Of a stretch of 64,000 nt of DNA, positions 24,190 to 37,984 are shown piece by piece. How positions within the stretch are numbered: position 1 is the stretch's first letter; each line of letters starts with the position of its first letter. Origin of the DNA: Dipteris shenzhenensis (lineage: Eukaryota > Polypodiophyta > Polypodiopsida > Gleicheniales); assembly GCA_047967505.1 (NCBI GenBank), contig CM106541.1; one strand, given 5' to 3'. The notes beneath the pieces were generated by a model that saw nothing but the letters and a program-made list of their open reading frames with translations, was not told the DNA's origin and did not search any database. The position numbers were made by a program, and so were the translations under genes.

Positions 24190-24450
24190 ATTCAATCTGT
24201 TAACTTGGTGTGTGCACCAACTTAGTATCCCAGCGTGTGCTTGAATAGTGCTTGAATACTAACCGTACATGTGTGGGGTTGCTAAGGTTGCACATGCAAT
24301 GGGTTAGTGGCCCGACAAATGCTAACTCGACATGCGTGGAGATGCTAACTCAAGATGCTAACTCGGCATATCCTAACTTGGTGTGCATGGAGCTGCTAAC
24401 TGGGCGTGCGTGGAGATGCTAACTCGACGTGCATGTGGAGTTAGAGTTAA
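24190..24450. repeat. Imperfect short tandem repeats (GCTAACTCGACGTGCATG-like)
   Basis: Units such as TGCTAACTCGACATGCGTGG and GAGATGCTAACTCGGCATAT recur with variation. The region 23881-24190 shows no feature. Confidence 0.55.
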
Positions 24451-25108
24451 CCTCTATTTTGGACAAGATTTGGTCATTAATTATGCCAGCTATCAGAGAT
24501 TATGTCAAGTGTCAGCTGCTGTAAGTCCATGTCAGGCATCAGTGGAAATTTATCTCGACATGTGATGGCTTATTAACCCATCGTGCACTGCGTTAGAACA
24601 ACCTTGTGCTTCTCTCTAGGAACTTCATGGCCGATGAGCTTTTCAAGATTCTTTGAGTTTCTTGGGCCTTTGTACAGTGGTGGTTGGAGTGTGTAAGGAC
24701 TAGTTTTCTAGCTAAGCTACCTACTAAACAACATGGAGCAACCAAAAGGAATAAAAAATAGCAACAAACAAGCAACTTTGGACCAAAATTAAAGGTTTCC
24801 TTCTCAAGACGGATTGTTTGTCATTCCCAAGACCTTGAAACTTCAACCCAATCAGTACTTTTCAGATTTTCCAGTTGCATGGGACTTGATCCAAGGTTTA
24901 AAGCACTCCCTCCTAGATTTTGAGACCTCCAATGCACACAAAACTGCAACAAGCCACCTTAAAACTTCCAAAGAACAGTTCGAGTCTTTTTCTTCTTCCT
25001 TGTCACTCTCTTTCCTTCACTTTTTCAACTCCCTCTCTACACTAAACTCCACAACCAAGCTTCATGGCAATGGGAAATAAAGGAAGAAGCATGTGCAAGC
25101 AAAAGCAT

Positions 25109-25133
25109 ACGTCTATCTCCCCAGCAATGGTGC
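25109..25133 (-). other. Possible degenerate gypsy primer-binding site
   Basis: On the minus strand this reads TTTTTGGCACCATTGCTGGG, close to the TTTTTGGCGCCGTTGCCGGG sequence that follows the 5' LTR in many plant Ty3/gypsy (Tat-type) elements. It is preceded on that strand by ...CCGGACTAACA, a plausible LTR end. No gag follows in 24450-25108, so at most a relic remains. Confidence 0.3.
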
Positions 25134-25300
25134 CAAAAATGTTAGTCCGGTGGTGACTCGTGTGATCAGGATCTTGGAGGAATGCTGAGGGAACTCCCCA
25201 CCTCCTACTACTCATTGTGGGATCAATGCAAGCCCATGCGGTCCAAGGTGTCACTTCAATGCTTCTAGAGTTGCAACAATGTGAATCCTCAAAGGGGGAG

Positions 25301-25301
<1 letters not shown>

Positions 25302-25380
<79 letters not shown>
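25302..25380. repeat. (GA)n microsatellite, ~79 bp
   Basis: Uninterrupted GA dinucleotides. The Ser-Leu and Arg-Glu ORFs across it are artefacts. Confidence 0.95.
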
Positions 25381-25383
<3 letters not shown>

Positions 25384-27209
25384 AGGAAGCAAGAGGGTGA
25401 GGGGAAAGGAAGGGGAATGCATGGAGAAAGAAGAGGAAAGGGGGTCAAAGGCCACTTTTCAAGGGTAGGAGCATGAGAAACATAGACAACAACAATTGAA
25501 AAGAAGGAAGTCCTCTATTCTTCAAACTTGCATGCTTACCAACAATTGAAGATCAAAAGTCAACTTTCTAGCTTTTATACATAGCACCTTTTGAAGGGCA
25601 GGCCAACCCTACTCCTCCTCACCACTCTCCCTATTTCTCATGTTACAACCACTTGGCCATGCCCCATCTCCCCTGGTCATGTCACCCAAGAAGAGCTTGT
25701 CAAGGAGACCCAAACCTTGACGAGTTCGTCCAAGCCTCAACTGCCCGTCTATCGAAGCAAAGAAAGATTATCCTCACAACTCCCCTCTATATAGAGCATT
25801 CCGTCACTATGGCCAACACGTCCCCCCTAGGCCACCTATGGCTAGACAATCTCAATGGCATGTCCATTCACTCCTCCTTCAGCTATAAGCCCAATTAGGA
25901 TTTTCATGTCTCTTACCCATAGCTACACTTGCTATCAGGCTTGCCATGATCCTGAGGTCAAGAGGATTCCCTTAATTGTGTGGTACCTACTCTTGACATC
26001 AATCATTGGAGCTTCTTCATCCCATATCTTTGTCTCAGTCACATCCACTATTGCGTGCTTGCTATGCAATCTTAGAAGTAGTTATTGTGGTGGGGAGACA
26101 TTTTCATAGTTGGCCTATTCAAACATTTGATTCATTGAATCTCTCCCAAGTTGCATTGACCTTATTTTGCACCATTAGGGTCTCTTCGAATTCATTGCCA
26201 CTTTTGGCTTGTCTATACTTTAGTGCTGAGCTTGACATCATTTTTTCCTTTGAGCCGTTGGGGCTAAGTGCATTCAAGTTCTTCTCTCAGCTCTATCAAT
26301 GGATTTTTTTGCTAATTCTTGGTGATCTTCGTTACCATCTTCTTTCCTTAATGAATCCTTAGCTCATTTGGATTCTAGCATTCCTTCTGAGTCTCTTGCG
26401 ACTTTGTAATCATAGATGCTTTGATGTTGTCAAGCCGACAATGAATGCCTACTCATCTTTGTAGTCCTTGGGGTGGTTACTCAATAAAAAACCATGTTAC
26501 ATGATCGGGCAAGGACACATTCAATATACCCATACAGTTGAAAGTTACTATAGTTATTGTCCCTCTTCCATGCATATACATGTTGTGATTGCGATTTTAA
26601 AAGTCCCTCTTCCATGCATATAAATGTTGTGACTTCAAAAGTCCCCTCTAGACATGTACATACCATTGTCATATTAGAGAACTACTTTTAAAACCCTTTG
26701 GCTTGTAAGTTCCCTAATTGAAAGATCCCCCTTCCATTAGTGAACCTAGTATTATTTCATGTGTTATATAGTGTGATTACGCTGAGTCCTAGTCATCTGC
26801 CCTTTGTAGCATATCTAGATGCTTTTCCCATATCTGTGGTCCTTCTTCTAAACCTTCCTTCTTGCAACAAAAGAAACATACAGTGTTGGCATTCTTGGGC
26901 CTATTTGTTTGATAGGGCCTTCTGCTCTCCCTCTCAACTTGGTGGACCTTTGTGTAGTCATCGTCTAAGTTATATATTGGCTTGAGGGCTCGACCTCGAC
27001 CAGTACCTAGATCGGGGATCAGCATGAGAGTTTACTTGACAATAATTCCCCTTGCTCATGAGGGAGCGCCCCATTCACCTCCATGCTTGTGTTTTTGTAT
27101 GCTTCAAAATAAAGGAAGTGTTGTTGTATATCCTTCCTTGACCTAGACATGGAACTTGCGACTAGTGACTTGTAAGTTGAATGACAACTTTGGCAGTACT
27201 GTAGTGTCA

Positions 27210-27211
<2 letters not shown>
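25381..27211. other. Intergenic, no gene recognised
   Basis: ORFs of 60-118 codons occur but none carries a recognisable domain or consistent extension. An imperfect short duplicate (CCCTCTTCCATGCATATA) is present at about 26560 and 26608. Confidence 0.4.

Positions 27212-27246
<35 letters not shown>
27212..27246. repeat. (CA)n microsatellite, ~35 bp
   Basis: A run of CA dinucleotides 0.7 kb upstream of the DUF300/LAZ1-like gene. Confidence 0.95.
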
Positions 27247-27250
<4 letters not shown>

Positions 27251-27947
27251 AAAATCTATATAAAACATATTTATAAATGCTTTGTAAAATGTTTATTCTA
27301 GGAGGGTGTGAAGCTTGGAGGGAAAGCCCTGAGGGAGGACTACATGTGATTGACAGTAGTCGGGAGCCTGTCAGTCCGATCGAGGGACGTTTTAGTACGT
27401 CAAGGGCAGGGGCAAGAAATCTTGCAAGGTGAAAGTGATAGGGACAATATACTATCTAGTGGCGAATATGATGCTCCGTCCGTTTCTGTCAGTTTTGTCG
27501 ATTTTCTTGATGAGCCATGACCTTGATGGGTCTCTGAGAGGCTGTGCACACGCAATCATCTCGGTGTGCACGCTCGAGATTAGACACGAGCAGCTCTCTA
27601 GTCATGCATTTTGTTATTCTAGACCCGCCAATGTCCGCAGCCGTCGACGAGGCCACGTGCTGAGGCACCGACATCCACGGTCGACGGGCTCATTCGAAGT
27701 GCGCCAAGTGGCAGCAATCATGAGTGAGGAGTGGGTCGGACAAGTGGCAGCTTGGATTTGGCTGAAAGGGCTAGGTGTGGATTGGAAAAGCATAAATGAG
27801 GTAAATTCAAAGCCGTGGGATGAGGCCTATAATGGTGGAATGCCCAATGTCGTCGCCGTCTTCTTCATCTTCATCTTCTTCTTAAATCTCTATAAGCTAT
27901 TTAACACTTATTTTGTGCTTTGCAAGTTTTCGAACTCTTTGGGTGCC

Positions 27948-29232
27948 ATGGAGCTTCTTCCGTTTCCTCTCGATGCCCGATCCTCCACCTTGCTCGCCGC
28001 CGCTTCCTGCACCTTCCTCTCCATCCTCTTGGCCTTCCAGCTCGTCGCCAAACACCTCCATCACTGGAAAAATCCTAAGGAACAGACCGCCATCGTCATC
28101 ATCGCCCTCATGGCCCCTTTCTATGCCGCCGTCTCTTTCGTCGGTCTCCTTGAGATCCGCGCCAGCACCACCTTCTTTACCTTCCTCGAAGCCCTCAAGG
28201 AGTGCTACGAAGCTGTGGTGTGCCCTTTGCACGCTCATATGAATTTATTCCGTTTCGATTCAACAGTTTACGATGCGAGTTTGCTTAGCCTTTACTCATT
28301 CATCTTCCTGTGGATGTTGGCCAGGTAATAGCCAAATTCTTGGCCTTGTTGTACAGCTACTTGAATATCTCGATGAGCAGGAGTATAGTTCCAGATGGGA
28401 TCAAAGGGCGTCCTATACACCTGTCTTTTCCGATGACATTGTTCCAGGTGAGAATCTGCCCACACTGGCTTTTCAGTTCGATTGTACTTTCCTTTCCAAA
28501 AACCGGGGAGGCTTCGGACTGGCAGCTTCTATTTTATGTCCACATTGCATCTTGTTTGATTCGGGTCGCTTGCCCTTGCAGCCACACACCCTGCATCTGA
28601 ATCAACATGTATTGAAGCTTCTCAAGTGGTGGACATGGCAATTCGTCATCATTAGACCTGCGCTGTCTACCTTCATGATAGCAATGCAGTCGCTCGGTCT
28701 ATACAAGGGAATCATCAGCGTCACTGTGACAGTTATATTGAATATCTCTGTTTCGTTAGCTCTGTACGCACTTGTATTGTTTTATCATGCATTTGCAAAG
28801 GAGTTGGCGCCTCACAGTCCTCTGGCCAAATTTATGTGTGTCAAAGGGATCGTGTTTTTCTCTTTCTGGCAGGTATGACAAATCTCTCCTGTCACGGCAT
28901 CCAAACTGTCTCCTTTCCAATCATTCACAATCGTCAGTTCTGTTCGTTCAAGGAGATGCTTTCAAGAACTTTTTTTGTGGGTTTTCATGTTCTACTGTCA
29001 TAAATCTCAGGCATCTTTTGTTTTGCAGGGTATAGTTTTGGAAGTATTAGCTGCCCTTGGTATCATTCGCTCTCATCATATTTGGTTGGAGGTGGACCAA
29101 ATTGAGGAAGCGATTCAGAATCTACTTATCTGTGTGGAGATGGTTCTCTTTGCTGTGGTGCAGCATTACGCTTTTGATGTTTCACCTTACTCTGAAAAGG
29201 ATAAGAAAAAACTCCTGAAAAAGGACGATTAA
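27948..29232 (+). CDS. DUF300/TMEM184 (LAZ1-like, OST-alpha fold) membrane protein, four exons
   Basis: Exons 27948-28217, 28325-28447, 28582-28872 and 29029-29232 join in phase 0 to give 295 residues. The three introns (107, 134 and 156 bp) all have GT-AG ends. Family blocks are intact: HWKNPKEQTAIVIIALMAPF, FVGLLEIRASTTFFTFLEAL, KECYEA then VIAKFLALLYSYLN, IKGRPIHLSFPMTLF, LKLLKWWTWQFVIIRP, FYHAFAKELAPHSPLAKF, CVKGIVFFSFWQ then GIVLEVLAALGIIRSHH. I count seven hydrophobic segments, as expected for this family of endomembrane/vacuolar proteins. In Arabidopsis LAZ1 relates to vacuole and brassinosteroid signalling and to cell death; the transported substrate is unsettled. The length fits the short (~295 residue) plant subclade. 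The ATG at 27948 is where homology starts. The frame is open further upstream, so a longer N-terminus is not excluded. It is the only intact host gene here. Confidence 0.92.
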
Positions 29233-30088
29233 ATCCAAACGCTGAAACAAGACTCTTTCAAGTTGGACAACCACTCGTGACAAAACTCAAGATATATGCG
29301 CGGATTGTCCCAGAGTCTTTGAAATTCTGTAACGACGAGCTATGATCGTGTCACATTGTTGTGTAGATCTTTTGGTTGGCCATGTAACACAAATTCTCCT
29401 TATTGGTGGCCATTTATAATTTTTAGATGGAGGAATCAAAGGAGAAGATTATTAAAGGAAAAACACTTGGGAGACTAGTCAAGCTTTGGGTTATATCAAA
29501 TCTATTGGAATATTTAACCCCTAGGAAATGGGTACTCTAAGGACCTCTTATGAAGGGATAGAGACCTCTCAAAACAAAACAACGATAAGGGTTGAACCTA
29601 ATAGTGGCTAATGGGAATGCTACTTTACTTTAGAATTTTGTTAAGTATTTTTTAGGGTCGGCAGATCCGAAATTTCTTACTAGGACCACTTTTTGCATGA
29701 TATTATGGGTACCAATGCAAATGGAAGGATGTTAACTTTAATGTAATCGAAGTAGTGAGTCACAATGGAAATGGAATTATATTAACTTTAATGTAACAAA
29801 ACATAAAAGTAGGTGGGAAAAGGTTCTAAGCTATTTAGAAGTGCTTTCTAAAACTCTAGAACTAGGCAATGTTAATAAACATGGAGAAATATAGCCTTAA
29901 TCATGAAACTAGGAAAATAAAAACACGAAAAGTCGACATGTCTATATTTTTGTATATAAGAGAAATCGATCTTAAATTGGGTGGGGATCCTTTTGTTATA
30001 AGCGAGGTAAGCTTCTTGCTCGTAGCAACTTTCTACTAACCATCTCCAAAACGAAAAAGGAAAAGTCATTGGACATAAGAATACACAA
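29233..30088. other. 3' flank of the LAZ1-like gene; nothing else seen
   Basis: 29233-29420 probably contains the 3' untranslated region. The remainder is AT-rich and non-coding, with an imperfect repeat of AATGGAAATGGAATTATATT at about 29715 and 29765. Confidence 0.4.
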
Positions 30089-30427
<339 letters not shown>

Positions 30428-31586
30428 TCAGATAAAATAATTTTGAAGGTTTTTGTTTCGTAGAAAGGTGCATCAGCCATGTCTTCAGGCCTAGAGGTGA
30501 TTTTTAATTTTGGACTTGGATATTGTAGGAAAATGGAGGGATTTTGGAAGGTGCTAGATGGTGGTACCATGTTTGGGATTGGTCAAGGATAGGCATTCAA
30601 GATGTGGAGGCAAGAAAAGCCAGCAAATATGGAGAAAGGCAGATCACCTCTTCTAGAAAAAGCAATAGTTATCATAAGTTTTAATCTTAAACTCCGATTG
30701 AGGAGCTACTTGGTGCAGTAGAAAGCTAAAATTGCGATCTACAACTTTCTAGAAGAAGTCAAGATCTGAATCCATGGAATATTAGGTCAAAAATTTGATT
30801 TACGCAATTGTACCTTCTATAGAAGGCAAGCAACCTCTTTTTTCCCCCTCTGCATTTATAAATTAGTCCTTGGAGTTGCCCTTGAGAGCATGCAATTGCC
30901 TAGCCTAGATGTGCCTTGAACCTACTCTTCTTAGGCATTGTAGCACTTAGTTTTTGAGTACGTCTTGTTGCTCTAGCCATGAATTCCCTCCATTTTGTTC
31001 ATAATATATCAGTATCTTGCAACTTCCCCATGTGTTTTTCTAATTTTCTGGTAATTTTCATGTGTCCATCTCACCCTTTTCCTCTAGATCTACAATGATT
31101 GGTAGCTTACAAGCACCTAGACAGTTGCATTGGTGTTGCACGGTGTTTAGGAGTGGTTGTATACTTGTGCTTTTCATCGGCCTCTACGGAGGTGGCGAGG
31201 TTCTATGCAAGTTCTCTTGTTTTATCAACAAAGCAGTGGGTCAAGCTTGTTAAAAAGGTTGTGTGGTTTCAAGAACCGTATGTTTCTAGTTATCTCATGG
31301 AGCAGTCTACATATTGCACAAGCTTATGTGTTTGGGGACTAGAATGAGAGACCCTACCATGTCATTGGCATTGTTTCGTGTTTGCGGTGGGTATTTCATG
31401 GCGCTTGTTATTGCATACATGTTCCTTTGTTAGCTAGCAACAGCTAGTGCATAAGAGTTAAAAACCACTCTCATAATTTGACAATCCTATTTGGGAGGGT
31501 TGTAAATCAAGTGTTGTTTGTGTTGTTCAGAAGGCAACCTTGATGGCACACATGTACATGCCCACGTACTTTGGTATCCCAATGGT
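30428..31586. other. Intergenic, no gene recognised
   Basis: Only short overlapping ORFs (for example around 31062-31347) with no recognisable domain. Confidence 0.35.
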
Positions 31587-32076
31587 ACTCATGTTGACTT
31601 CTCTCAGCAATGTGCACTTTGCTAAATAAACTACTATAGTATTGATGTCAAAGTTTGGGACTGGTGTACTTTGTTAAGAGTAACAAAAACCTTGAGATAT
31701 AATAAGTTAGTTAAGCACATTGCAAATCCAAAAGAAATCTTAAGCGTGCACATGTTAAGAGGCATTGTGAGGTTAGTACTCATGTTGTCTTCTCTAAAAA
31801 ATGTGTACCTTGCTAGATAAGCTACTACAATACTCATGTCAAAGTTTGTGATCAATGCCCTTCTTAAGAGTCCTTGTCTTCTTTAAAACCATTGGTGTTA
31901 ACAATTGTGTACCTTGCTAGATAAGCTACTATAGTACTCATGTCAAAGTTTGTGATCAATGTCTTCTCTCAAAACTGTGTACCTTGCTAGATAAGCCACT
32001 ATAGTACTCGTGTCAAAGTTTGTGATCAATGTCCTTCTTAAGAGTTCTTGTCTTTAAAACCATTGGTGTTAACAAA
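31587..32076. repeat. Imperfect tandem repeats (four copies)
   Basis: A unit with TTGCTAGATAAGCTACTATA, GTACTCATGTCAAAGTTTGT and GATCAATGTCCTTCTTAAGA recurs from about 31587, 31780, 31900 and 31970, with spacing of 70-190 bp caused by internal deletions. Confidence 0.75.
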
Positions 32077-33499
32077 TAGCTTAATCTATAATAAATTTGA
32101 GGCGTTCTGTAAGTGCATTGCGAATCTGAAATAAACCTTAAAGAACTCAATCCAAATCTAGTATGGCCTCAATTTAAGAATGCTCCTTTGAACAACCCAA
32201 TGCAAATCCCGAAGTTGAATTAGCAACTTTTGAATGTTGATCCAAGCGATGCCTTAAACAACGTAATGCTAATCCAAATCCAATCCAAGCATAGTGTTAA
32301 ATTTTTATTAAACGTACATTCAGCTTAATGAAAATCTCATTGCAAACTTAATTGAGAGACAATGGTATTATTGATGGACGGAATGCTTATTTATGCACAC
32401 CAATGCTTTTGTTTGGGTTTTGGAACCTATGTTGATAAATGGTCAAGCCAATAAGCAGAAGTAGCCGAATGGGCGACTAGGCTAAATTTTCATTGTCAAG
32501 CCTTGATATCAATGGATTACTGGTTGAATAGCACATTGTCAGCATTTCAATATATTATTGTGAGATACTCCTATTTGCATTTCTTTTGGCTTTCTATAGA
32601 TTGGTATCCCATTCTGACATTCTCAAATTTGATAATCGTTTTGATGTTGATAGCTTGCTTTCATCCCTATTTTCTTGCCTTCAAATTTTATCCATATTAC
32701 TCCTTGCCAATTGTTCCATTTTCTCTATTAACTAACCCATCCAAAATGCTTATGATATTGCCACATATCTCTACTAGCATTCCTTTTGAATAGTTGTGGA
32801 AAATCTTTAGACGAGGCTAAAACTATTTTTTATTTTCGATTGTTGGTTGGGTATTAGTGTTGAGTTGGTTTATTGCTTTCAATTCAAGTCCTTTTCCTTG
32901 GGACCGCGTCAACCCTTTCTCAGTGTGTTCCAGCATTTTTTTATTGGGTTATACAAATGTTGGAGTCTGAATCATTTGATGGTTGTTTATACGATTCATG
33001 TTATATATATCATATAGGTATGTTAATAAAGTCTAATATAATTTAGAAGTATAAAATTTTGTCCCTCTGTCTCACTATTCCAATAAGTTCATAACACTTT
33101 GTCTTTGTATGCTAGTATGCATTTGATAACTGTTATAAAGAATTCTTAGCTTTTTCGAATAGTCATAATTCGAAAATTGGACCCACTTGGTACAAAGCTC
33201 CACATGTTCTAACATCCAAGCTCACAAAGAAATCGATGTGATGGAACCATAAATGGTTTTTTTGATTGAAAAGATAAATATTTGTGCCATTGATGTTCAT
33301 TGTTGAAACCAAGTAAGTGGGGTTTGGAGGTTTATGTAAGCGTTTGGAATGTATCCTAATAACGGAGGACTTGAACTATTAAGAGCAATAAATATGCATT
33401 ATTGGTACCCCACCACCACTTCTAGGGAACAAAAGAAATTTATTGTTTTAATGCATAAATTTTTTTACATTATGACATCAAAACATAGTCTTTGCTGAT
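32077..33499. other. AT-rich intergenic, no gene recognised
   Basis: A 96-codon hydrophobic ORF at 32503-32793 has no supporting homology that I can recognise. Nothing else is seen. Confidence 0.35.
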
Positions 33500-33733
33500 C
33501 ATTTAGAATTTGTAGTTGTTGGTAGTATTATTCTTTTCATAGCAATGGTTGGAGAGGTACATGGATGACAACTAGTATGTGAATTCTTTTTCTTTTCATG
33601 GTAAAACTGGAGTGGTCATTTAGAATTTGTAGTTGTTGGTAGTATTATTCTTTTCATAGCAATGGTTGGAGAGGTACATGGATGACAACTAGTGTATGAA
33701 TTCTTTTTCTTTTCATGGTCAAACTGGAGTGGA
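33500..33733. repeat. 117 bp tandem duplication
   Basis: CATTTAGAATTTGTAGTTGT begins at 33500 and 33617. The two units are nearly identical through CTTTTCATGGT..AACTGGAG, so the duplication is recent. Confidence 0.9.
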
Positions 33734-34699
33734 TTCGGAAACAATGGAAGGAGAAACAACTCTTGGATAGATTGCCCATTGATGATGACAATATTGACAT
33801 TAAGTTGCATCAAATTGTAGGTATTGACTATGGCATCTAGTTCTACAACATGAAAATAATCAATCTATGGGAGCTAGGTGAAAGCATGGAGGTGATTCCT
33901 CTTGAGCATGTACTAGTTCACACAGGTCCAGTTTATAGTGTGTGAGCTGCAATATAAGAGATCTTGCTTGGGCATACATTGATGGGGGGACTGGTTGATT
34001 TGGGTTGGAGGAGGTGGTGGATAGGAGGAGTGAGATAGAACCTTGAAGAGAAGTATAAGGACTCAAAGTTCATAAGGAGGATCTAGGAAGATGAAATTAA
34101 TGGGTGCAAACATAGTCGAACAACAATACACTGGTGCATGATAGAATGCCTTGTATGAACTAGAGCACCATCATTCGGATGGTGCATGGGATGCCTAAAG
34201 TGGATTAGCTAGCAGTTGTATGCATGATGATGACTATTGATTGCTTGGCTTATGTAAAGGCAATCAATGATGAGTGGGTCTTGAAGGTGAGATAAGACAA
34301 GTAGCTACATGGTAAGGTTTAATGTGACTACCATTAGAGGGTTAGGGATGGTGCAACCTTGCAAGTTAGTGAGTTGGGTTGTTCCATTAGTAAGACATTG
34401 ATGAGGCTATAGGGCCCATTCCATCCCAACTTAAGGTGGCATGGACAAAAGAACAAGCATACCCTTTTTCAAGCAAATTTTTCTCACAGTGTGCTTGTCA
34501 TGCTAGACTTTTTTATCACCGTTTGATTTTAGTTTTGAGACTAAACAACTTGGGTTCAAAATTCATGGAGCTTTCCAAGTTGGTAAAGATTCTTGTTGAT
34601 GTATTTTCATTCTTTGAGGTGATGCTCAGCTGTGCTACTCAGAGGCACGGTACTAAGAATTCCAAAGGCACCATGGGATCCATCCCATAAGCCATCCTC

Positions 34700-37600
34700 T
34701 AAACTGGTTCAGGTTGTTGTGACCTTGTAAGCTTATCCAATATGCCCACAATGTTGCATGTGGATAGATATCCCAATCTCTATGATGAGTTTAAATGACT
34801 ATCTTGTTGCAACAAATAGACTTGAGAACCTTGTTGGTGGACTCAGCTTGGCCATTGCTGTAGGTGGTTGCCATGTGGTGGATGATCATGAACTCTGTTG
34901 TGAGTGAAGTGAAGACCTTGTCCCCATCAAATTTCTTCCCTTGGTTGCTCACAAACTTGATGGGTAAACCAGAATTGCAAATGATATGCTCATAAATGAA
35001 TTTGTACGTGCTCCAAGCCAAGTTTTCTCACAGTGCCTTGGCTTTTGCCCACTTGATGGCATTGTTTGTGGCAATGAGAATGTACTTATTTTGCCCACTT
35101 GATGGCATTGTTTGTGGCAATGAAAATGTACTTATTTTGGGTATATTGGGGTGAGTTTTGAATGGTCCCATGAAATCTAGTCCCTAGAGATGGGAATGCA
35201 TCCCAAGGTTAGCTAGAGTTGATGGACATGTGATCCTCCTGGCAGCAACCATCATGTGCTCTAAACACATGTTGCCCTCAATGCAATGAGCATGAGCATC
35301 TAAAAAAGGTGGTCCACCATAATCCTTCTTGGATAACTCTTTGAGGTGTGAGATCCCCGTTGAAGTGTCCTCCAGCAAGCCCTCCATATGCCTTGGTTAT
35401 CACAATTACTCGTTCATGCCACAGGACTCTGTCTGCTTCTTATCAATACTTATCAATAGAGTTGGCCTTTGATCAAGCTATATCCCAAAGATTTCAATGC
35501 AAGATGTCTGCACTTTTCTTGTAGCATGTTCTAAAAAAACTGGCTTGCAAAAAACAAGTATATTTAGTCTCATGGATGTTGAGACTGCAAATAATTGAGC
35601 ATCTGGGAGCTTGGTGATGACTCCTTGTGCTTGGTTTGGTACGAGTATCCAGGAAAGGTCTTTTACACCCACATGGGACTTCCTCGATTTGGCCTTCTAC
35701 GCCCACATGCATTTGCTTCTTGTCAGTAGAGTTGGACTTTGATCAAGCTATACCTCAAAGCTTTCAATGCAAGACATATATGCTTGTCTTAAAGCACGTT
35801 CTCAAAAACGTGGCTTGCAAAAGAAAGTATATTTAGTCTCAAGGATGTTGACTGCAAATAATCGAGCATCTAAGAGCTTGGTGGTGACTCCTTGTGCTTG
35901 GTCTAGTATGAGTAGCCAAGAAAGGCCTTTTACAACCAAATTTGATTTGTGGATTATTTTAAAATTAATTTCCCATAAAAATAACGTCCAATGTACTAGT
36001 CATCCTTAGATGATTGTTTTGTTAATCAAATATAATAATGCATGGTGATCAATAAAGGGATCGCCAAGAAAATAGTGTTAAAATTTTGGAACACTGTAAC
36101 CCATTCAAAGGACATCAGCACCTGAGGGGGGAGGGAAGGGGGGTAACAAATTGATTAGCACAGTAGACTGGTAGTCTAATCTACCACCCCCCTACCACCT
36201 GGTTGTGCCAAAATGATGCCAATTGCATACCCTGATGTGTCAACACGACCATCAAAGATTTAATTCCACCATTTTTGGTGTAGAATAGGTGTTGTGGTTG
36301 CTTGTTATACTCGTGTATCGAAGTTCACTGACTGTTCCTCATTTTAGTGGAACTTGGTGCCCTTCTTGTTGGTAAACTTGTAAAGTGGTGTAGCAATTTG
36401 GTAAAGTCCTTCATGAACCATCCATAGAAACTAAAGAGCCTAGTAAATTATCATAGTTGCATCAAATTGTTGGGCATCAGCATCTACTTGATTGCTTGGA
36501 TTTTGGATGGATTGGTTCAGACGGAGATGATGTGCCCAAATAGACTACCTACTTTGACGTAGAAGAGACACTTGGATACATTCAAAGAGATTCCACTTGC
36601 TTGCATTTGGAAAAAACTTTTATGAGGCAAGCAAGATGATTGGTTGCTAGTGAGTTAACACAAATTTATCTAAGTAAATAGCCATGAACTCGATCAAGTA
36701 TTTCCTGAAAGTTTTGACCATAAACCATTGAAATATGAAAAACATGAATACAGTATATATTAGCCCATGTAGGTTGGTGGGAGTGGTCCAACACCTATGG
36801 AGGTTTCTAGCTCGAAGGATTGTGTGTGCCTTCTCATCTATTCTCAAGCTAAGTTCTTGGGTTGGTTCGAGAACCAAGTTTTGAGTACCAACCTGAGTGA
36901 TAGTCATCTTGTGCTTGGCTAGGTGTCATCTCCCATGACATCTTCAAAGAAATGCTTGAGTTAAAGATAGGCCCTATTCTTCTAGCTTGTCTTCCTGTAT
37001 CCTTTGCTTGATCTCTACCACCACTTGGAAAATGTCAATCTCATCTATAGGCAAGATGTGCATCTACATAAGCAAAGTCTTGTCAACTTGCAGAAATTGA
37101 TCTTCTACCTCAAAGTCACGTGCTTGCAACTTCTTGAGACTTATTGGGGTTTGTAAGGATTTTCACCCTAGTGTCTTTGATCTTGATTTTTCATAGTTTC
37201 TAAGTCCCAATAATGGAGCACTTTTGCACTCTTGAGCCAAGGCCTTTCTACTAGTAGTGGTTAAGCATTCTTATCCCATGACAATGACTATTAGGATCAC
37301 TATGTAATGTACTTCCACAATATGGTAACCACACATGCAAAAGCATGTCCTTAGGGTCCACAAGTCTTTGGTCTACCATGTGCAACCAAAATAGATATGG
37401 CTTCCAATTCTTTAGTTTTAGCCCTGCAAAATAATTTTCACTCCCCAGCTGCCATCCACAATAATTCCTAGGATATGTTGCTTCTTGGTCTTAATCATGA
37501 TGATAGGCACTGCCTCATCATAGTCAATCATTGGGATGGTAACTAGGGAATCAATCATTGGTGTATCCTCTTGTTGCACTAGACTAAATTGTTTTGTGAT

Positions 37601-37867
37601 GAATTATTGACAATAAGGAGTTGATTGCAAAAGCTTGGACATGGTTAGGCTTATCTTTGTATTTAAAATAAATCCCATGCTTTAGTTAGCTCAAATCATG
37701 GCCCATCACTTCGTCTTCCCACCCCCACTTTTCTGAACTCTCCCATTCAATTCATACAAACTGCTTTTTTTTTTGCTTTCTACTTGAACATATGGCAAGA
37801 GCTTATGTTTGGTTGTTGACACAGTGTGGTTGCTAGCTTTTATCTTGCCCCCCCCCTCCCTTTCTTC

Positions 37868-37930
<63 letters not shown>

Positions 37931-37948
37931 CCTCGCTCCCTCCCTCCC

Positions 37949-37984
<36 letters not shown>

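Noticed and set aside
25042-25468. ORFs across the (GA)n run
   Set aside because: Dipeptide repeats from a microsatellite.
27429-27947. In-frame upstream ATGs as the start of the LAZ1-like protein
   Set aside because: The upstream translation shows no family similarity; homology begins at the ATG at 27948. Kept as an open possibility in the entry.
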